63,333 nt of DNA. Source: an uncultured Anaerovibrio sp. (lineage in GTDB: Bacteria; Bacillota; Negativicutes; Selenomonadales; Selenomonadaceae). Positions 50,497 through 58,710 of this stretch are shown in pieces (position 1 is the stretch's first letter; every line of letters begins with the position of its first letter). The stretch is from the NCBI GenBank assembly GCA_934203205.1, contig CAKPYV010000009.1:1-63333 (forward strand). Reading direction: 5' to 3'. A model generated the notes under the pieces. The model saw nothing but the letters and a program-made list of their open reading frames with translations, searched no databases and was not told the DNA's origin. A program made the position numbers and the translations under genes.

Positions 50497-51897
50497 TTAT
50501 TTTGCCTTATTTCGCACCAAAGACATAAATATGGCTGCAATGCTGATACAGCCAAATATTCTAAAGGCTATCTGTATAGCTCCCAAAAGCTGTACATTAT
50601 CCTCCCCGGTTAGGGAATGTACTTGGCACAGAGCTATAATCATGGTAACTACCGCCATAGAGGTAGACTGTCCCATTAACCGCATGGTGGCCAGCAGAGA
50701 GGAAGCAGTGCCATAGTGTTTTTTCTCAACAGCTCCCATAATAGCATTATTATTAGGAGAGGAGAACAAGGCAAAGCCCAGGCCTATCCACATCAGAAGC
50801 AGGCCCACAATCCAAATAGGGGTATCCCCTGTCAAAAAGGACATTCCCCAAAGCCCTGCAGCGGTTATAGTCATACCCACAGAGGCCACCAGCCCCGGCT
50901 GGATTCTATCTGACAGGGCACCTGCCTTGGGGGACAGCGCCGCCATAACCACTGGCTGCAACAGGATAATCATCCCGGCCATAGAGGCGGTATAGCCCAC
51001 AATTACCTGCAAATACAGGGACATCAAAAAGCTCAAAGCAAAGGTGGAACTATAGTGAAGCATAGCCGCCAAATTGCTAAAGGTAAAAACCGGATTGCCA
51101 TGAAACAGCCTTACATCCAGACAAGGATGCTCTGCTTTGGACTCAATCCACCAAAACAACAAAAGTCCCAAGGCACCAGCCCCCAGCAACAGCAAGCCGG
51201 TACTGCCCTCTGTAATCTTAGACAAGCCACAAAGCCACAAAGGAGCGGCCACCAGATAGCAGATACTGCCCTTTTTATCTATGGATGCACCCTTATCCCC
51301 GTACCATTCCTGCTTAATATCCTTTAACAAATAAATGCTTATCAGCACCACCAAGCCGGTAACTAGAAAAATACTGCGCCAGCTAAGGTATTCACACAGA
51401 AAGCCGCAGATAACCGGCCCCATAGACAAACCACTATAGGTAGAAGCTGCGGAATAGCCTATTACCCTGCCCCGCTGACTGGCTTCATGGGAAGAAACCA
51501 GCAGCGCCATACCAGGCCCAAATATGAGAGACATAACACAGCCTTGGAGAAACCTCAGCACATTCAGCATGGCCACCGAGGTGGCACAGGCGCCCAGCAG
51601 AAAGGTACTGGCAAAAAGCCACAAACCTATGGTATATACCCGCCGTCTGCCATAAATATCTGCCAGCTTCCCTGTAGGCAGAATAAACATAGCCGAGCCA
51701 AGTAAAAAGCCAAAGACAACCCAGCTTAGTTCCCCAGCAGAAGCCCCAAATTCCTGGCCCAAAGCAGGTATAGCTACATTAATACCAGAGCCAGCAAAAG
51801 GCCCAATAAAGGAAGTAATAACCACCGCCACAAACAACCTGTGGGCAGCCGCCTTATCCAATATCCCCTCTGTATCTATTTTCATTTTATCTTCCAT
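50497..51897 (-). CDS. MFS transporter, DHA2-like drug efflux family
   Basis: A 466-residue inner-membrane protein with about 14 hydrophobic segments, typical of the EmrB/QacA branch. Motifs: NVAIPALGQEFGASAGELSW near residue 40, motif A GKLADIYGRRRVYTIG near 73 and motif C-like GFLCEYLSWRSIFLVTG near 150. It probably exports drugs or metabolites by proton antiport. The ATG of MEDKMK is preferred, with AAAGGA 11 bases upstream; two ATGs three codons earlier compete. It lies between the alaS terminator and the toxin gene. Confidence 0.88.
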   Translation of the reverse strand: MEDKMKIDTEGILDKAAAHRLFVAVVITSFIGPFAGSGINVAIPALGQEFGASAGELSWVVFGFLLGSAMFILPTGKLADIYGRRRVYTIGLWLFASTFLLGACATSVAMLNVLRFLQGCVMSLIFGPGMALLVSSHEASQRGRVIGYSAASTYSGLSMGPVICGFLCEYLSWRSIFLVTGLVVLISIYLLKDIKQEWYGDKGASIDKKGSICYLVAAPLWLCGLSKITEGSTGLLLLGAGALGLLLFWWIESKAEHPCLDVRLFHGNPVFTFSNLAAMLHYSSTFALSFLMSLYLQVIVGYTASMAGMIILLQPVVMAALSPKAGALSDRIQPGLVASVGMTITAAGLWGMSFLTGDTPIWIVGLLLMWIGLGFALFSSPNNNAIMGAVEKKHYGTASSLLATMRLMGQSTSMAVVTMIIALCQVHSLTGEDNVQLLGAIQIAFRIFGCISIAAIFMSLVRNKAK

Positions 51898-51921
51898 AAT
51901 CATCATTTCCTTTATCTGCAC

Positions 51922-51972
51922 AAAAAAACATTCCCTGCTAATGTACTTATTGTACACTATCAGGGAATGTTT
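51922..51972 (-). terminator. Terminator of alaS
   Basis: ACATTCCCTG/CAGGGAATGT stem, with inner TGTAC/GTACA, followed by T7 on the minus strand directly after the alaS stop. Confidence 0.85.
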
Positions 51973-51988
51973 GTCATATTATTTAGTA

Positions 51989-54604
51989 TTATTTGGACTG
52001 AGCAGTCAGTACCTCAACCGCCTTATCCAGTGCAGCCTGTACCCCCTCTGGCTTCTTGCCGCCAGCCTGAGCCATATCTGGACGGCCGCCGCCACCACCG
52101 CCTACCAGCTGGGCAGCTTCCTTGATAACCTTGCCTGCATGAGCACCAGCAGCTACAGCAGCCTTGGATGCCTTTACAACCAAATTTACCTTGCCATCAT
52201 TTACAGCAGCCAGAACTACCACGCCGGTATCCAGCTTGTCGCAGGACATATCTGCCATATCGCGTAGATCGTCCATGCTCTGAGCATTAACCTGAGCAGC
52301 AATTACCTGGAATACACCGGCAGTCTTAACGCTGTCAGAGAGAGCAGCGGCATCAGCCTTAGCCTGCTCTGCATGAATTGCATTCAACTGCTGCTGCATT
52401 TCCTTGTTCTGAGCCAACACACCATCTACATGATGAAGAAGCTCATCCTCACGGCACTTCAGCTTGTCAGCAGCTTCCTTAACTGCTGCCATTTTGCCAA
52501 AGGCATGGTCCAAAGCAGCCTTGCCGGTAATAGCCTCAATACGGCGTACACCAGCAGCAACGCCAGTCTCGCTGACAATCTTGAACAGACCAATCTGGCC
52601 CACATTCTGTACATGGGAACCACCGCACAGCTCCATAGAAAAGCCTGGTACGCTGACAACCCGAACTACATCGCCATATTTCTCACCAAAGAGAGCCATT
52701 GCACCCTTATCGGTAGCCTCATCCTTGGACATATGCTCAATAACGACATCAGTACCCTTGAGAATCTCCTGATTTACCAGCTCCTCTACATCAGCCAGCT
52801 GCTGAGCAGATACAGGCTCAAAGTTGGTAAAGTCAAAGCGAAGACGATCTGCATTAACAGCAGAACCAGCCTGATTTACCTGATCACCTACAACCTTCTT
52901 CAAGGCAGCCTGCAGGAGATGAGTTGCAGTATGATTGCGGGCAGAAGCCAGCTTGTTAGCCTCATCCAGCTGAATCTCAACCTGCTCGCCCTTTTTCAGC
53001 TGACCTTCCTCAACATAGCACTCATGATAAATAGTGCCATCAGGCAGCTTCTTGGCATTAACAGCCTGCAAACGGCCGAACTCGCTGACGAATACACCCT
53101 TGTCGCCAACCTGTCCGCCACCCTCTGCATAGAATGGAGTATTGTCCAGAATAATACCAGCCTCATCACCGTCACTCAGCTCATCCACCAGCTGGCCATC
53201 CTTCCAGATAGCTACAACCTTGGCAGACTTGGCCTCTGGATCATGCTTCAAGGCAGCAGTGTCAATACCCTGCAAATCAGGAATAGCATAACGCTCATTC
53301 TCAGCACGGGCAGCACGGGCACGATCCCGCTGAGCCTGCATTTCCTTGTCAAAGCCTTCCTTATCCAGCTCCATATCCTGCTCATGAAGGATTTCCTCAG
53401 TCAGCTCCCAAGGGAAGCCAAAGGTATCATAAAGCTTGAAGCTCAGCTCGCCAGACAGAACCTTGCTGCCAGCAGCCTTGGTATCAGCAATATAGCCATC
53501 CAACAGCTCCATACCCTGCTCCAGAGTTGCAGAGAAGCGATCCTCCTCCAGAGCAATAACCTTCTTGATATAATCCTTCTTCTGGCCCAAAGCGCCAAAG
53601 TCACTGGCATCCTTGTAGATTTCATAAACAGCATCTACAGCACCCTCCAGGAACTTGTCCTTGATGCCCAGCATACGGCCATGACGAATAGCACGGCGGA
53701 GAATACGGCGCAGTACATAACCTCTACCCTCATTAGAAGGAAGAATGCCATCCATAATCATAATAGTCATGGAACGGGCATGATCCGCAATAACCTTCAA
53801 GGAAACATCAGTCTCCTCGCTGGCACCATAAGTCACACCAGAAATCTTGGAAGCGTACTCAATAATAGGGAACAGCAAATCAGTCTCAAAGTTGTTACGT
53901 ACTCCCTGAACCACAGAAGCAATACGCTCCAGTCCCATACCAGTATCAATATTCTTGTGCTCCAGATCGTTGTACTTGCCATCCTCAGTTCTATCAAACT
54001 GGGTAAATACATTGTTCCAGATTTCCAGATAGCGGTCACAGTCACAGCCTACACCGCAGGTAGGGCTGCCGCAGCCTCTTTCCTCACCCAGATCAATAAA
54101 AATTTCAGTATCAGGACCACATGGACCAGGGCCGATTTCCCAGAAGTTATCATCCAGCTTTACCAGATGATCTGGATTAAAGCCAGGCTGAGCCTTCCAA
54201 AGAGCCTCTGCCTCAGTATCCTTTGGATAAATAGAAGCCCACAGTTTATCCTTTGGCAGTTCCAGCACCTCGGTTAGGAACTCCCAGGACCAAGGAATAG
54301 CTTCCTTCTTGAAATAATCACCAAAGGAGAAATTGCCCAGCATCTCAAAATAAGTCTGATGGCGGGCAGTACGGCCTACATTCTCAATATCACCGGTACG
54401 CACACACCGCTGGCTGGTGGTAATACGACCACGAGGTGGCTTTACCTTGCCTGTAAAATATGCCTTAAATGGCGCCATGCCGGCACCAATCATTAACAAA
54501 GTAGGATCATTCTCTGGAATCAGAGAAGCACTTGGCAATCTAAGATGGCCCTTCTTTTCAGCAAAGAACTGAAGATAAGCCTCTCTCAATTCATTACCTG
54601 ACAT
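51989..54604 (-). CDS. alaS: Alanyl-tRNA synthetase
   Basis: An 871-residue class II synthetase. The N-terminal MSGNELREAYLQFFAEKKGH and motif 2-like TSQRCVRTGDIENVGRTARH start the catalytic domain; the editing domain has zinc ligands in ARNHTATHLLQAALK near 565 and MELCGGSHVQNVGQIG near 665; the C-Ala domain ends with LVGGGGGGRPDMAQAGG. The ATG is chosen by family comparison; a TTG three codons earlier is possible and the ribosome site is weak. Unlike many Firmicute alaS genes, no T-box is visible in the leader. Confidence 0.97.
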   Translation of the reverse strand: MSGNELREAYLQFFAEKKGHLRLPSASLIPENDPTLLMIGAGMAPFKAYFTGKVKPPRGRITTSQRCVRTGDIENVGRTARHQTYFEMLGNFSFGDYFKKEAIPWSWEFLTEVLELPKDKLWASIYPKDTEAEALWKAQPGFNPDHLVKLDDNFWEIGPGPCGPDTEIFIDLGEERGCGSPTCGVGCDCDRYLEIWNNVFTQFDRTEDGKYNDLEHKNIDTGMGLERIASVVQGVRNNFETDLLFPIIEYASKISGVTYGASEETDVSLKVIADHARSMTIMIMDGILPSNEGRGYVLRRILRRAIRHGRMLGIKDKFLEGAVDAVYEIYKDASDFGALGQKKDYIKKVIALEEDRFSATLEQGMELLDGYIADTKAAGSKVLSGELSFKLYDTFGFPWELTEEILHEQDMELDKEGFDKEMQAQRDRARAARAENERYAIPDLQGIDTAALKHDPEAKSAKVVAIWKDGQLVDELSDGDEAGIILDNTPFYAEGGGQVGDKGVFVSEFGRLQAVNAKKLPDGTIYHECYVEEGQLKKGEQVEIQLDEANKLASARNHTATHLLQAALKKVVGDQVNQAGSAVNADRLRFDFTNFEPVSAQQLADVEELVNQEILKGTDVVIEHMSKDEATDKGAMALFGEKYGDVVRVVSVPGFSMELCGGSHVQNVGQIGLFKIVSETGVAAGVRRIEAITGKAALDHAFGKMAAVKEAADKLKCREDELLHHVDGVLAQNKEMQQQLNAIHAEQAKADAAALSDSVKTAGVFQVIAAQVNAQSMDDLRDMADMSCDKLDTGVVVLAAVNDGKVNLVVKASKAAVAAGAHAGKVIKEAAQLVGGGGGGRPDMAQAGGKKPEGVQAALDKAVEVLTAQSK

Positions 54605-54666
54605 TTTCTTCAAAACACTCTACCCCCAAATATAAGGATTTTCTAAAAATACATTTTAACCATGTT

Positions 54667-54696
54667 ATTATAGCATAGATTACCTAGGTTGCACAA
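54667..54696 (-). promoter_or_regulatory. Promoter of alaS
   Basis: TTGTGC and an extended TGC-TATAAT, separated by 18 bases on the minus strand. The leader is only about 55 bases. Confidence 0.65.
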
Positions 54697-54725
54697 AGTT
54701 TTTAGCGTAACCTTGACAAAATTTT

Positions 54726-54750
54726 GCAGACTAAAAAGCAGTCTGCTTTT
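54726..54750 (+). terminator. Orphan hairpin with T-run between alaS and cbiM
   Basis: GCAGACT/AGTCTGC stem followed by TTTT on the plus strand. No plus-strand gene precedes it, so it may insulate the divergent promoters or end an antisense transcript. Confidence 0.4.
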
Positions 54751-54813
54751 ATATGGCATCATACGCCTCATCCCCCATCATTGTCATAAAATATGATACG
54801 ATAAAAATAAATA

Positions 54814-54842
54814 ATGACAACTCTCTCTCAAATTTGTATAAT
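54814..54842 (+). promoter_or_regulatory. Promoter of cbiMQO
   Basis: ATGACA and TATAAT separated by 17 bases, 43 bases upstream of the cbiM ATG. Confidence 0.65.
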
Positions 54843-54870
54843 GTCTGTATGATATACAATAATTGTACAA
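54834..54870. promoter_or_regulatory. Candidate metal-responsive operator of cbiMQO
   Basis: Overlapping palindromes cover the -10 box and start site: TTGTAT-N14-ATACAA, TGTAT-GAT-ATACA and TTGTACAA. A NikR-like half-site GTATGA is included, but the full NikR spacing is not. The regulator is unknown. Confidence 0.35.
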
Positions 54871-54885
54871 AAAGGAGAATTTACT

Positions 54886-55860
54886 ATGCACATTCCAGAA
54901 AATTATCTTAGCCCCAGCACCTGTGGCGTGCTGGCTGTGGCTATGGCACCTATTTGGTACATATCCATTCAGAAGGTAAAGGAAAAAATGCCTACCGAAA
55001 AACTGCCTCTTTTGGGCATTGCGGCAGCCTTTTCCTTTGTAGCCATGATGTTTAACATTCCTCTGCCAGGAGGCACCACCGGCCATGCCGTAGGTGGTAC
55101 TCTGGCCGCAATTATGCTGGGCCCTTGGGGAGCCTGTCTAGCCATAAGCACAACTCTATTAGTACAGGCTCTTTTCTTTGGGGACGGAGGTATTCTAGCT
55201 CTAGGAGCCAATTGCTTCAACATGGCCTTTATCCTGCCAATGGTAGGCTATGGTCTGTACCAGATATTGCGCAAGCACCTGCCAGACTCCCTAGCTGCCG
55301 CTGTAGGAGGCTATGCCGGTATTAACGCAGCCGCCCTTGTGGCCGCTGTGGAATTTGGCCTGCAGCCTCTGCTCTTTACCAATGAATTAGGACAGGCTCT
55401 TTATTGCCCATATCCTTTGTCCATTTCCATTCCAGCCATGATGGCAGGCCATCTAACAATTTTCGGCTTGGCAGAAGCCATTTTCACAGGGGGACTGGTA
55501 CTCTATATGTCCAAGGCCAAGGCAGGCCAGCAGATTGGCACCAACGCCGGCCAAAGCCCTATTTCCGCCCTTTATGCCATCCTGATTGCCATGATTGTAC
55601 TATGTCCTTTGGGCCTGCTGGCCGAAGGCACTGCCTGGGGAGAATGGGCACCAGAGGAAATAGCAGAGCTGACCGAAACCGGCACCGCCCTAGGCTATAC
55701 CCCCCAGGGACTTTTAGAGGGCTTCAATCTGGAGGTATTCTTCCCAGATTACGCCATTAGCGGACTGCCAGATATCTTTGGCTATGTGCTGTCTGCCATT
55801 ATGGGTACAGCCATGGTCATTCTAACCTTCAAGCTAATGTCCGCTGCCATTGCCAAATAA
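54886..55860 (+). CDS. cbiM: Cobalt/nickel ECF transporter substrate-binding membrane protein CbiM/NikM
   Basis: A 324-residue inner-membrane protein. The N-terminus MHIPENYLSPSTCG has the conserved His2 that helps bind the metal. Core segments GGTTGHAVGGTLAAIMLGPW and GDGGILALGANCFNMA near residues 60-115 are typical. After residue 225 a C-terminal extension with one or two helices (FFPDYAISGLPDIFG) replaces the separate CbiN/PDGLE component. AAAGGAG lies upstream. It is first in cbiM-cbiQ-cbiO. Cobalt or nickel cannot be told apart; the corrinoid adenosyltransferase nearby fits cobalt and hydrogen metabolism does not require nickel here. Confidence 0.9.
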   Translation: MHIPENYLSPSTCGVLAVAMAPIWYISIQKVKEKMPTEKLPLLGIAAAFSFVAMMFNIPLPGGTTGHAVGGTLAAIMLGPWGACLAISTTLLVQALFFGDGGILALGANCFNMAFILPMVGYGLYQILRKHLPDSLAAAVGGYAGINAAALVAAVEFGLQPLLFTNELGQALYCPYPLSISIPAMMAGHLTIFGLAEAIFTGGLVLYMSKAKAGQQIGTNAGQSPISALYAILIAMIVLCPLGLLAEGTAWGEWAPEEIAELTETGTALGYTPQGLLEGFNLEVFFPDYAISGLPDIFGYVLSAIMGTAMVILTFKLMSAAIAK

Positions 55861-55866
55861 CCAAAA

Positions 55867-56661
55867 ATGAAATTACCAGAATGGCTTGTCAAAGAGGAAA
55901 ATTACCTTCCGTCCACAGATAGAGAATATTTTCTAGCCAAGTCCCTGCTGAAAATAACCAGCGTACTAAGGCGCTATCAGCCCAGCCTCCAGCCAAAGCC
56001 TCACAGCAGGCTTAAGCCATCCCCTATGGGGGCTATGGCTTCCTGGCTGGCTGTGCTGCTCATTTGCGCCCTAAGCCATCACAGCATTTTACTCCACAGT
56101 ATCTGCTGTATTTTGTTGTGCCTTCTTTGCCTCTATCAAGGGAAAACCATTTGGCAGATTCTCAGGCCAGCCCTGCTGATGGGAATTTTTACTATGGTGC
56201 TGATACTGCCAGCCCTCTATCTCACCCCCAATCCTTTGCTGATGCTATTACCCTACAAAAGCTTTATTTCCTTGGTGGCTACGGGGATATTTATCCACAG
56301 CTACAGCTTTCAGCAAATAAGCTGTACACTTAGCTGGCTGCACCTGCCCCATATGTTTATTTTTATTCTGGACACCACCCTTAGATATATTTATCTGCTG
56401 GGAAGCATTGCTCAGGATTCCCTTGTTGCTCTGAGCCTCCGCTCCATCGGCCGAAATCCTCACAAAACCAGCAGTACCCTGAATATTCTAGGTACTGTCT
56501 ATCTCAAATCCCAGCAGATGTCCCTGGAAATGTATCAGGCCATGATCTGCCGAGGCTTCTCTGGCCAATATCCCCATCGGCATCAACAACCCTTTGGGCT
56601 GGCAGATATATGCCCTGCCATTATGTGTATTCTGCTTATAGTATTACATATATACTTATAG
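55867..56661 (+). CDS. cbiQ: ECF transporter transmembrane component CbiQ
   Basis: A 264-residue EcfT-type membrane protein coupling CbiM to the ATPase. About five transmembrane helices; the ATPase coupling motifs correspond to ALSLRSIGR near residue 190 and AMICRGFSGQYP near 230 (A-R-G type). It starts 6 bases after cbiM. The N-terminal 50 residues are polar and cytoplasmic. Confidence 0.9.
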   Translation: MKLPEWLVKEENYLPSTDREYFLAKSLLKITSVLRRYQPSLQPKPHSRLKPSPMGAMASWLAVLLICALSHHSILLHSICCILLCLLCLYQGKTIWQILRPALLMGIFTMVLILPALYLTPNPLLMLLPYKSFISLVATGIFIHSYSFQQISCTLSWLHLPHMFIFILDTTLRYIYLLGSIAQDSLVALSLRSIGRNPHKTSSTLNILGTVYLKSQQMSLEMYQAMICRGFSGQYPHRHQQPFGLADICPAIMCILLIVLHIYL

Positions 56662-56715
56662 TATTAGCTCCCAAAGGAAAATACGAAACAAAAGATTCAG
56701 TTGAGGTTTTTGACT

Positions 56716-57369
56716 ATGCTGCCTATAATTACATTAAAAAATATTACCCTTGGCTACGAGGGAGCCAGCCCCATATTGCAGGATTTCATCTGTGCAATTC
56801 ATGCTGGCGAAACAGTGCACCTGGTGGGAGACAACGGCTGTGGCAAAACCACCCTGCTAAAACTCCTTAACGGCCTGTTACTGCCTCTGCAGGGACAGTA
56901 CATCTTTCAGGGCACAGAGGTAAGCAGGAAGCTATTACATCAGCAAAGCTGGTCCAAAGCCTTTCATCAAAAAATCGGCTATCTCTGGCAAAAGCCAGAG
57001 TCCCAGCTGTTTTGCAGTACAGTAGAAGAAGAGCTGGCCTTTGGCCCCTTGCAAATGGGACTAACCAAAGAAGAAATCCAACAGCGGGTGCAGGATACCT
57101 TGGAGCTTCTAGGCATAGACCATCTCAGAGAACGCACCCCCTACACCCTAAGTGGCGGGGAACAAAAAAAGACCGCCATAGGCGCCATCCTAACCATGAA
57201 TCCCACTATCTGGATTCTGGATGAACCTATGAACGATCTTGACCGCCAGTCCCAAAGCTGGCTGATAGACTTTCTCACCAGCCTAAAAACAGCTGGCAAA
57301 ACCATTATCTTCACCTCCCACCACCAACAGCTGAACCAAATCGCCGATAGAAGTATTATTTTGGGGTAG
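56716..57369 (+). CDS. cbiO: ECF transporter ATPase CbiO
   Basis: A 217-residue ABC ATPase powering the cobalt/nickel importer. Walker A GDNGCGKTTLLK near residue 37, Q-loop WQKPESQLFCSTVEEE near 90, signature LSGGEQKKTAIG near 148, Walker B IWILDEPMNDLD near 168 and H-loop TSHH near 200. The ATG of MLPIITL has GAGG 9 bases upstream; the earlier TTG has none. Shorter than typical CbiO (about 270) because the C-terminal extension is missing. Confidence 0.92.
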   Translation: MLPIITLKNITLGYEGASPILQDFICAIHAGETVHLVGDNGCGKTTLLKLLNGLLLPLQGQYIFQGTEVSRKLLHQQSWSKAFHQKIGYLWQKPESQLFCSTVEEELAFGPLQMGLTKEEIQQRVQDTLELLGIDHLRERTPYTLSGGEQKKTAIGAILTMNPTIWILDEPMNDLDRQSQSWLIDFLTSLKTAGKTIIFTSHHQQLNQIADRSIILG

Positions 57370-57387
57370 GTCTGAATTAATAACCAA
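57109..57387. other. Placeholder withdrawn: see start-stop site entry
   Basis: Coordinates of this line are not meaningful; the site is described in the next entry. Confidence 0.
57109..57387. other. Placeholder withdrawn: duplicate
   Basis: No feature is claimed here. Confidence 0.
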
Positions 57388-57409
57388 AAGGAGGTTACAA
57401 ATATGTAAC
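57387..57409 (+). other. Ideal ribosome site followed by ATG-TAA, inside a palindrome
   Basis: AAAGGAGGT is followed 8 bases later by ATG and at once by TAA. The same bases form GTTACA-AATA-TGTAAC. It lies 18 bases after the cbiO stop. It may be a gene relic or a start-stop regulatory element. Confidence 0.45.
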
Positions 57410-57482
57410 AAATTATCATCATAGCGGGACACAGACGGTGTTAAATCTTTTCTGAAAATTCAAATCTTCTATGATAATTGAT

Positions 57483-57526
57483 ACGGCTTAGCAGCAGTTT
57501 TCTGTGGTTAAGCCGTTGTTTATTTA
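57483..57526 (+). terminator. Terminator after cbiMQO
   Basis: ACGGCTTA/TAAGCCGT hairpin followed by TGTTTATTT on the plus strand, about 110 bases after cbiO. Confidence 0.6.
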
Positions 57527-57609
57527 GTAGCAAAAATAAGGTGATATGTCAAGAGTACCTGAAAAAATCTGGGCATCTATTTACTCTTGACTATCCAGCT
57601 TTTGTAGAC

Positions 57610-57648
57610 AAAATAAAAGTATCCAACAGCAATATTACTATCGGATAC
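57610..57648 (-). terminator. Terminator of tRNA-Arg
   Basis: GTATCC/GGATAC stem with an 18-base loop, followed by TTTTATTTT on the minus strand, 45 bases after the tRNA. Confidence 0.6.
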
Positions 57649-57692
57649 CGTTTCACTCCAGTCTACGGCCGACTAGAAAGTTGTGGTTTTTA

Positions 57693-57767
57693 TGGTGCGC
57701 TCGGCGGGAGTCGAACCCACGCTTTCAGCTCCGGAGGCTAACGTCCTATCCACTGGACTACGAGCGC
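57693..57767 (-). tRNA. tRNA-Arg (anticodon CCG)
   Basis: A 75-base cloverleaf with encoded CCA. The acceptor GCGCTCG pairs perfectly with CGAGCGC. The anticodon loop CTCCGGA gives anticodon CCG, and the T-arm holds GGGTTCGACTCCC. Confidence 0.95.
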
Positions 57768-57821
57768 ACATTTTGAATCATCGCCACACAAGGATACATC
57801 CCTTTCATCAGCGACTCAAAT

Positions 57822-57850
57822 AGTATAACACAATTTCTCCTTTATGGCAA
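57822..57850 (-). promoter_or_regulatory. Promoter of tRNA-Arg
   Basis: TTGCCA and TATACT separated by 17 bases on the minus strand, 55 bases upstream of the tRNA. Confidence 0.65.
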
Positions 57851-57870
57851 GAATTAGTTATACCAATAGC

Positions 57871-58710
57871 CTATTTGGCCATTTTCCCCTTTAACAACAG
57901 GGTGATAAAGAAAATACCTGCTGCAATCACCACAATGGTAGCACCGGCAGCCATATTGAAATAATAGGCCAGCACCAGGCCGCTTATACCAGCCGCCATA
58001 GCAAAGGCTACAGAAAACAGATGATATTGCTTCACGCTCTGAGCCACATTTCTCGCTGCCGCTCCCGGCAGTACCAGCAGGGAATTAATAATCAACAGCC
58101 CCACCCATTGAATACTAATGGCTACTACCACAGCCACCATTGCCGCAAATACGCCCTCTACCAGCATAACAGAAATACCACGACTTCTGGCAAAGGAACT
58201 ATTAACACTAAGTATCAACAAGCGGTTGAATATCCATCCCCAGGCCAAAAGAACAACCACCAACACCAAAGCCAAGGATTGAATTTCCTCCTGAGTAATA
58301 CTCAGAATATCACCAATAAGATAGCTGGAATATTTGTTGAAGCCACCGCCATAGGACATCATCATCAAACCAGCTGCAATACCTACAGAAGAAAAAACTC
58401 CAATAATCGTATCTGTGGAAGCGGTGCTATTATTTTTTATCCAAGTAATCAGCAGGGCAAAAACTACAGAAAACAAAATCAAGGACACAGTAGGTGAAAA
58501 AATACCCAGAATCGCACCCAAGGCCAAGCCTGTAAAGGCACCATGCCCCAAGGAATCAGAGAAAAAAGCCATGCGATTGGACACCACCATTGTACTTAGC
58601 AGGCCAAATAATGGGGTTATCAAAAGCACCGCCAGCAAGGCATTTTTCATAAAACCATAGCTTAACCAATCAAAGGGCAGCATTGACAATAAATCGTATA
58701 TTATATCCAT
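57871..58710 (-). CDS. Zn/Mn-type metal ABC transporter permease (ZnuB-like)
   Basis: A 279-residue membrane permease of the ABC-3 family with about eight hydrophobic helices. Typical segments: FSDSLGHGAFTGLALGAILG near residue 50, FKYSSYLIGD-like NKYSSYLIGDILSI near 125, and LLVLPGAAARNVAQS near 217. It overlaps the upstream ATPase gene by one base. No periplasmic binding protein gene lies nearby, so the substrate-capturing partner must be elsewhere. Zinc, manganese and iron are all possible. Confidence 0.88.
   Translation of the reverse strand: MDIIYDLLSMLPFDWLSYGFMKNALLAVLLITPLFGLLSTMVVSNRMAFFSDSLGHGAFTGLALGAILGIFSPTVSLILFSVVFALLITWIKNNSTASTDTIIGVFSSVGIAAGLMMMSYGGGFNKYSSYLIGDILSITQEEIQSLALVLVVVLLAWGWIFNRLLILSVNSSFARSRGISVMLVEGVFAAMVAVVVAISIQWVGLLIINSLLVLPGAAARNVAQSVKQYHLFSVAFAMAAGISGLVLAYYFNMAAGATIVVIAAGIFFITLLLKGKMAK

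Noticed and set aside
52373..54277. 634-codon plus-strand ORF
   Set aside because: It is antisense to alaS over its whole length; its composition (Leu/Ile/Ser/Asn-rich) is the shadow of the alaS codons and it has no ribosome site.
57387..57409. Two feature lines labelled as withdrawn placeholders
   Set aside because: They carry no claim and zero confidence; the valid description of this site is the entry at 57387-57409.
57478..57741. 87-codon plus-strand ORF after cbiO
   Set aside because: It reads through a terminator and the antisense strand of tRNA-Arg; no ribosome site.
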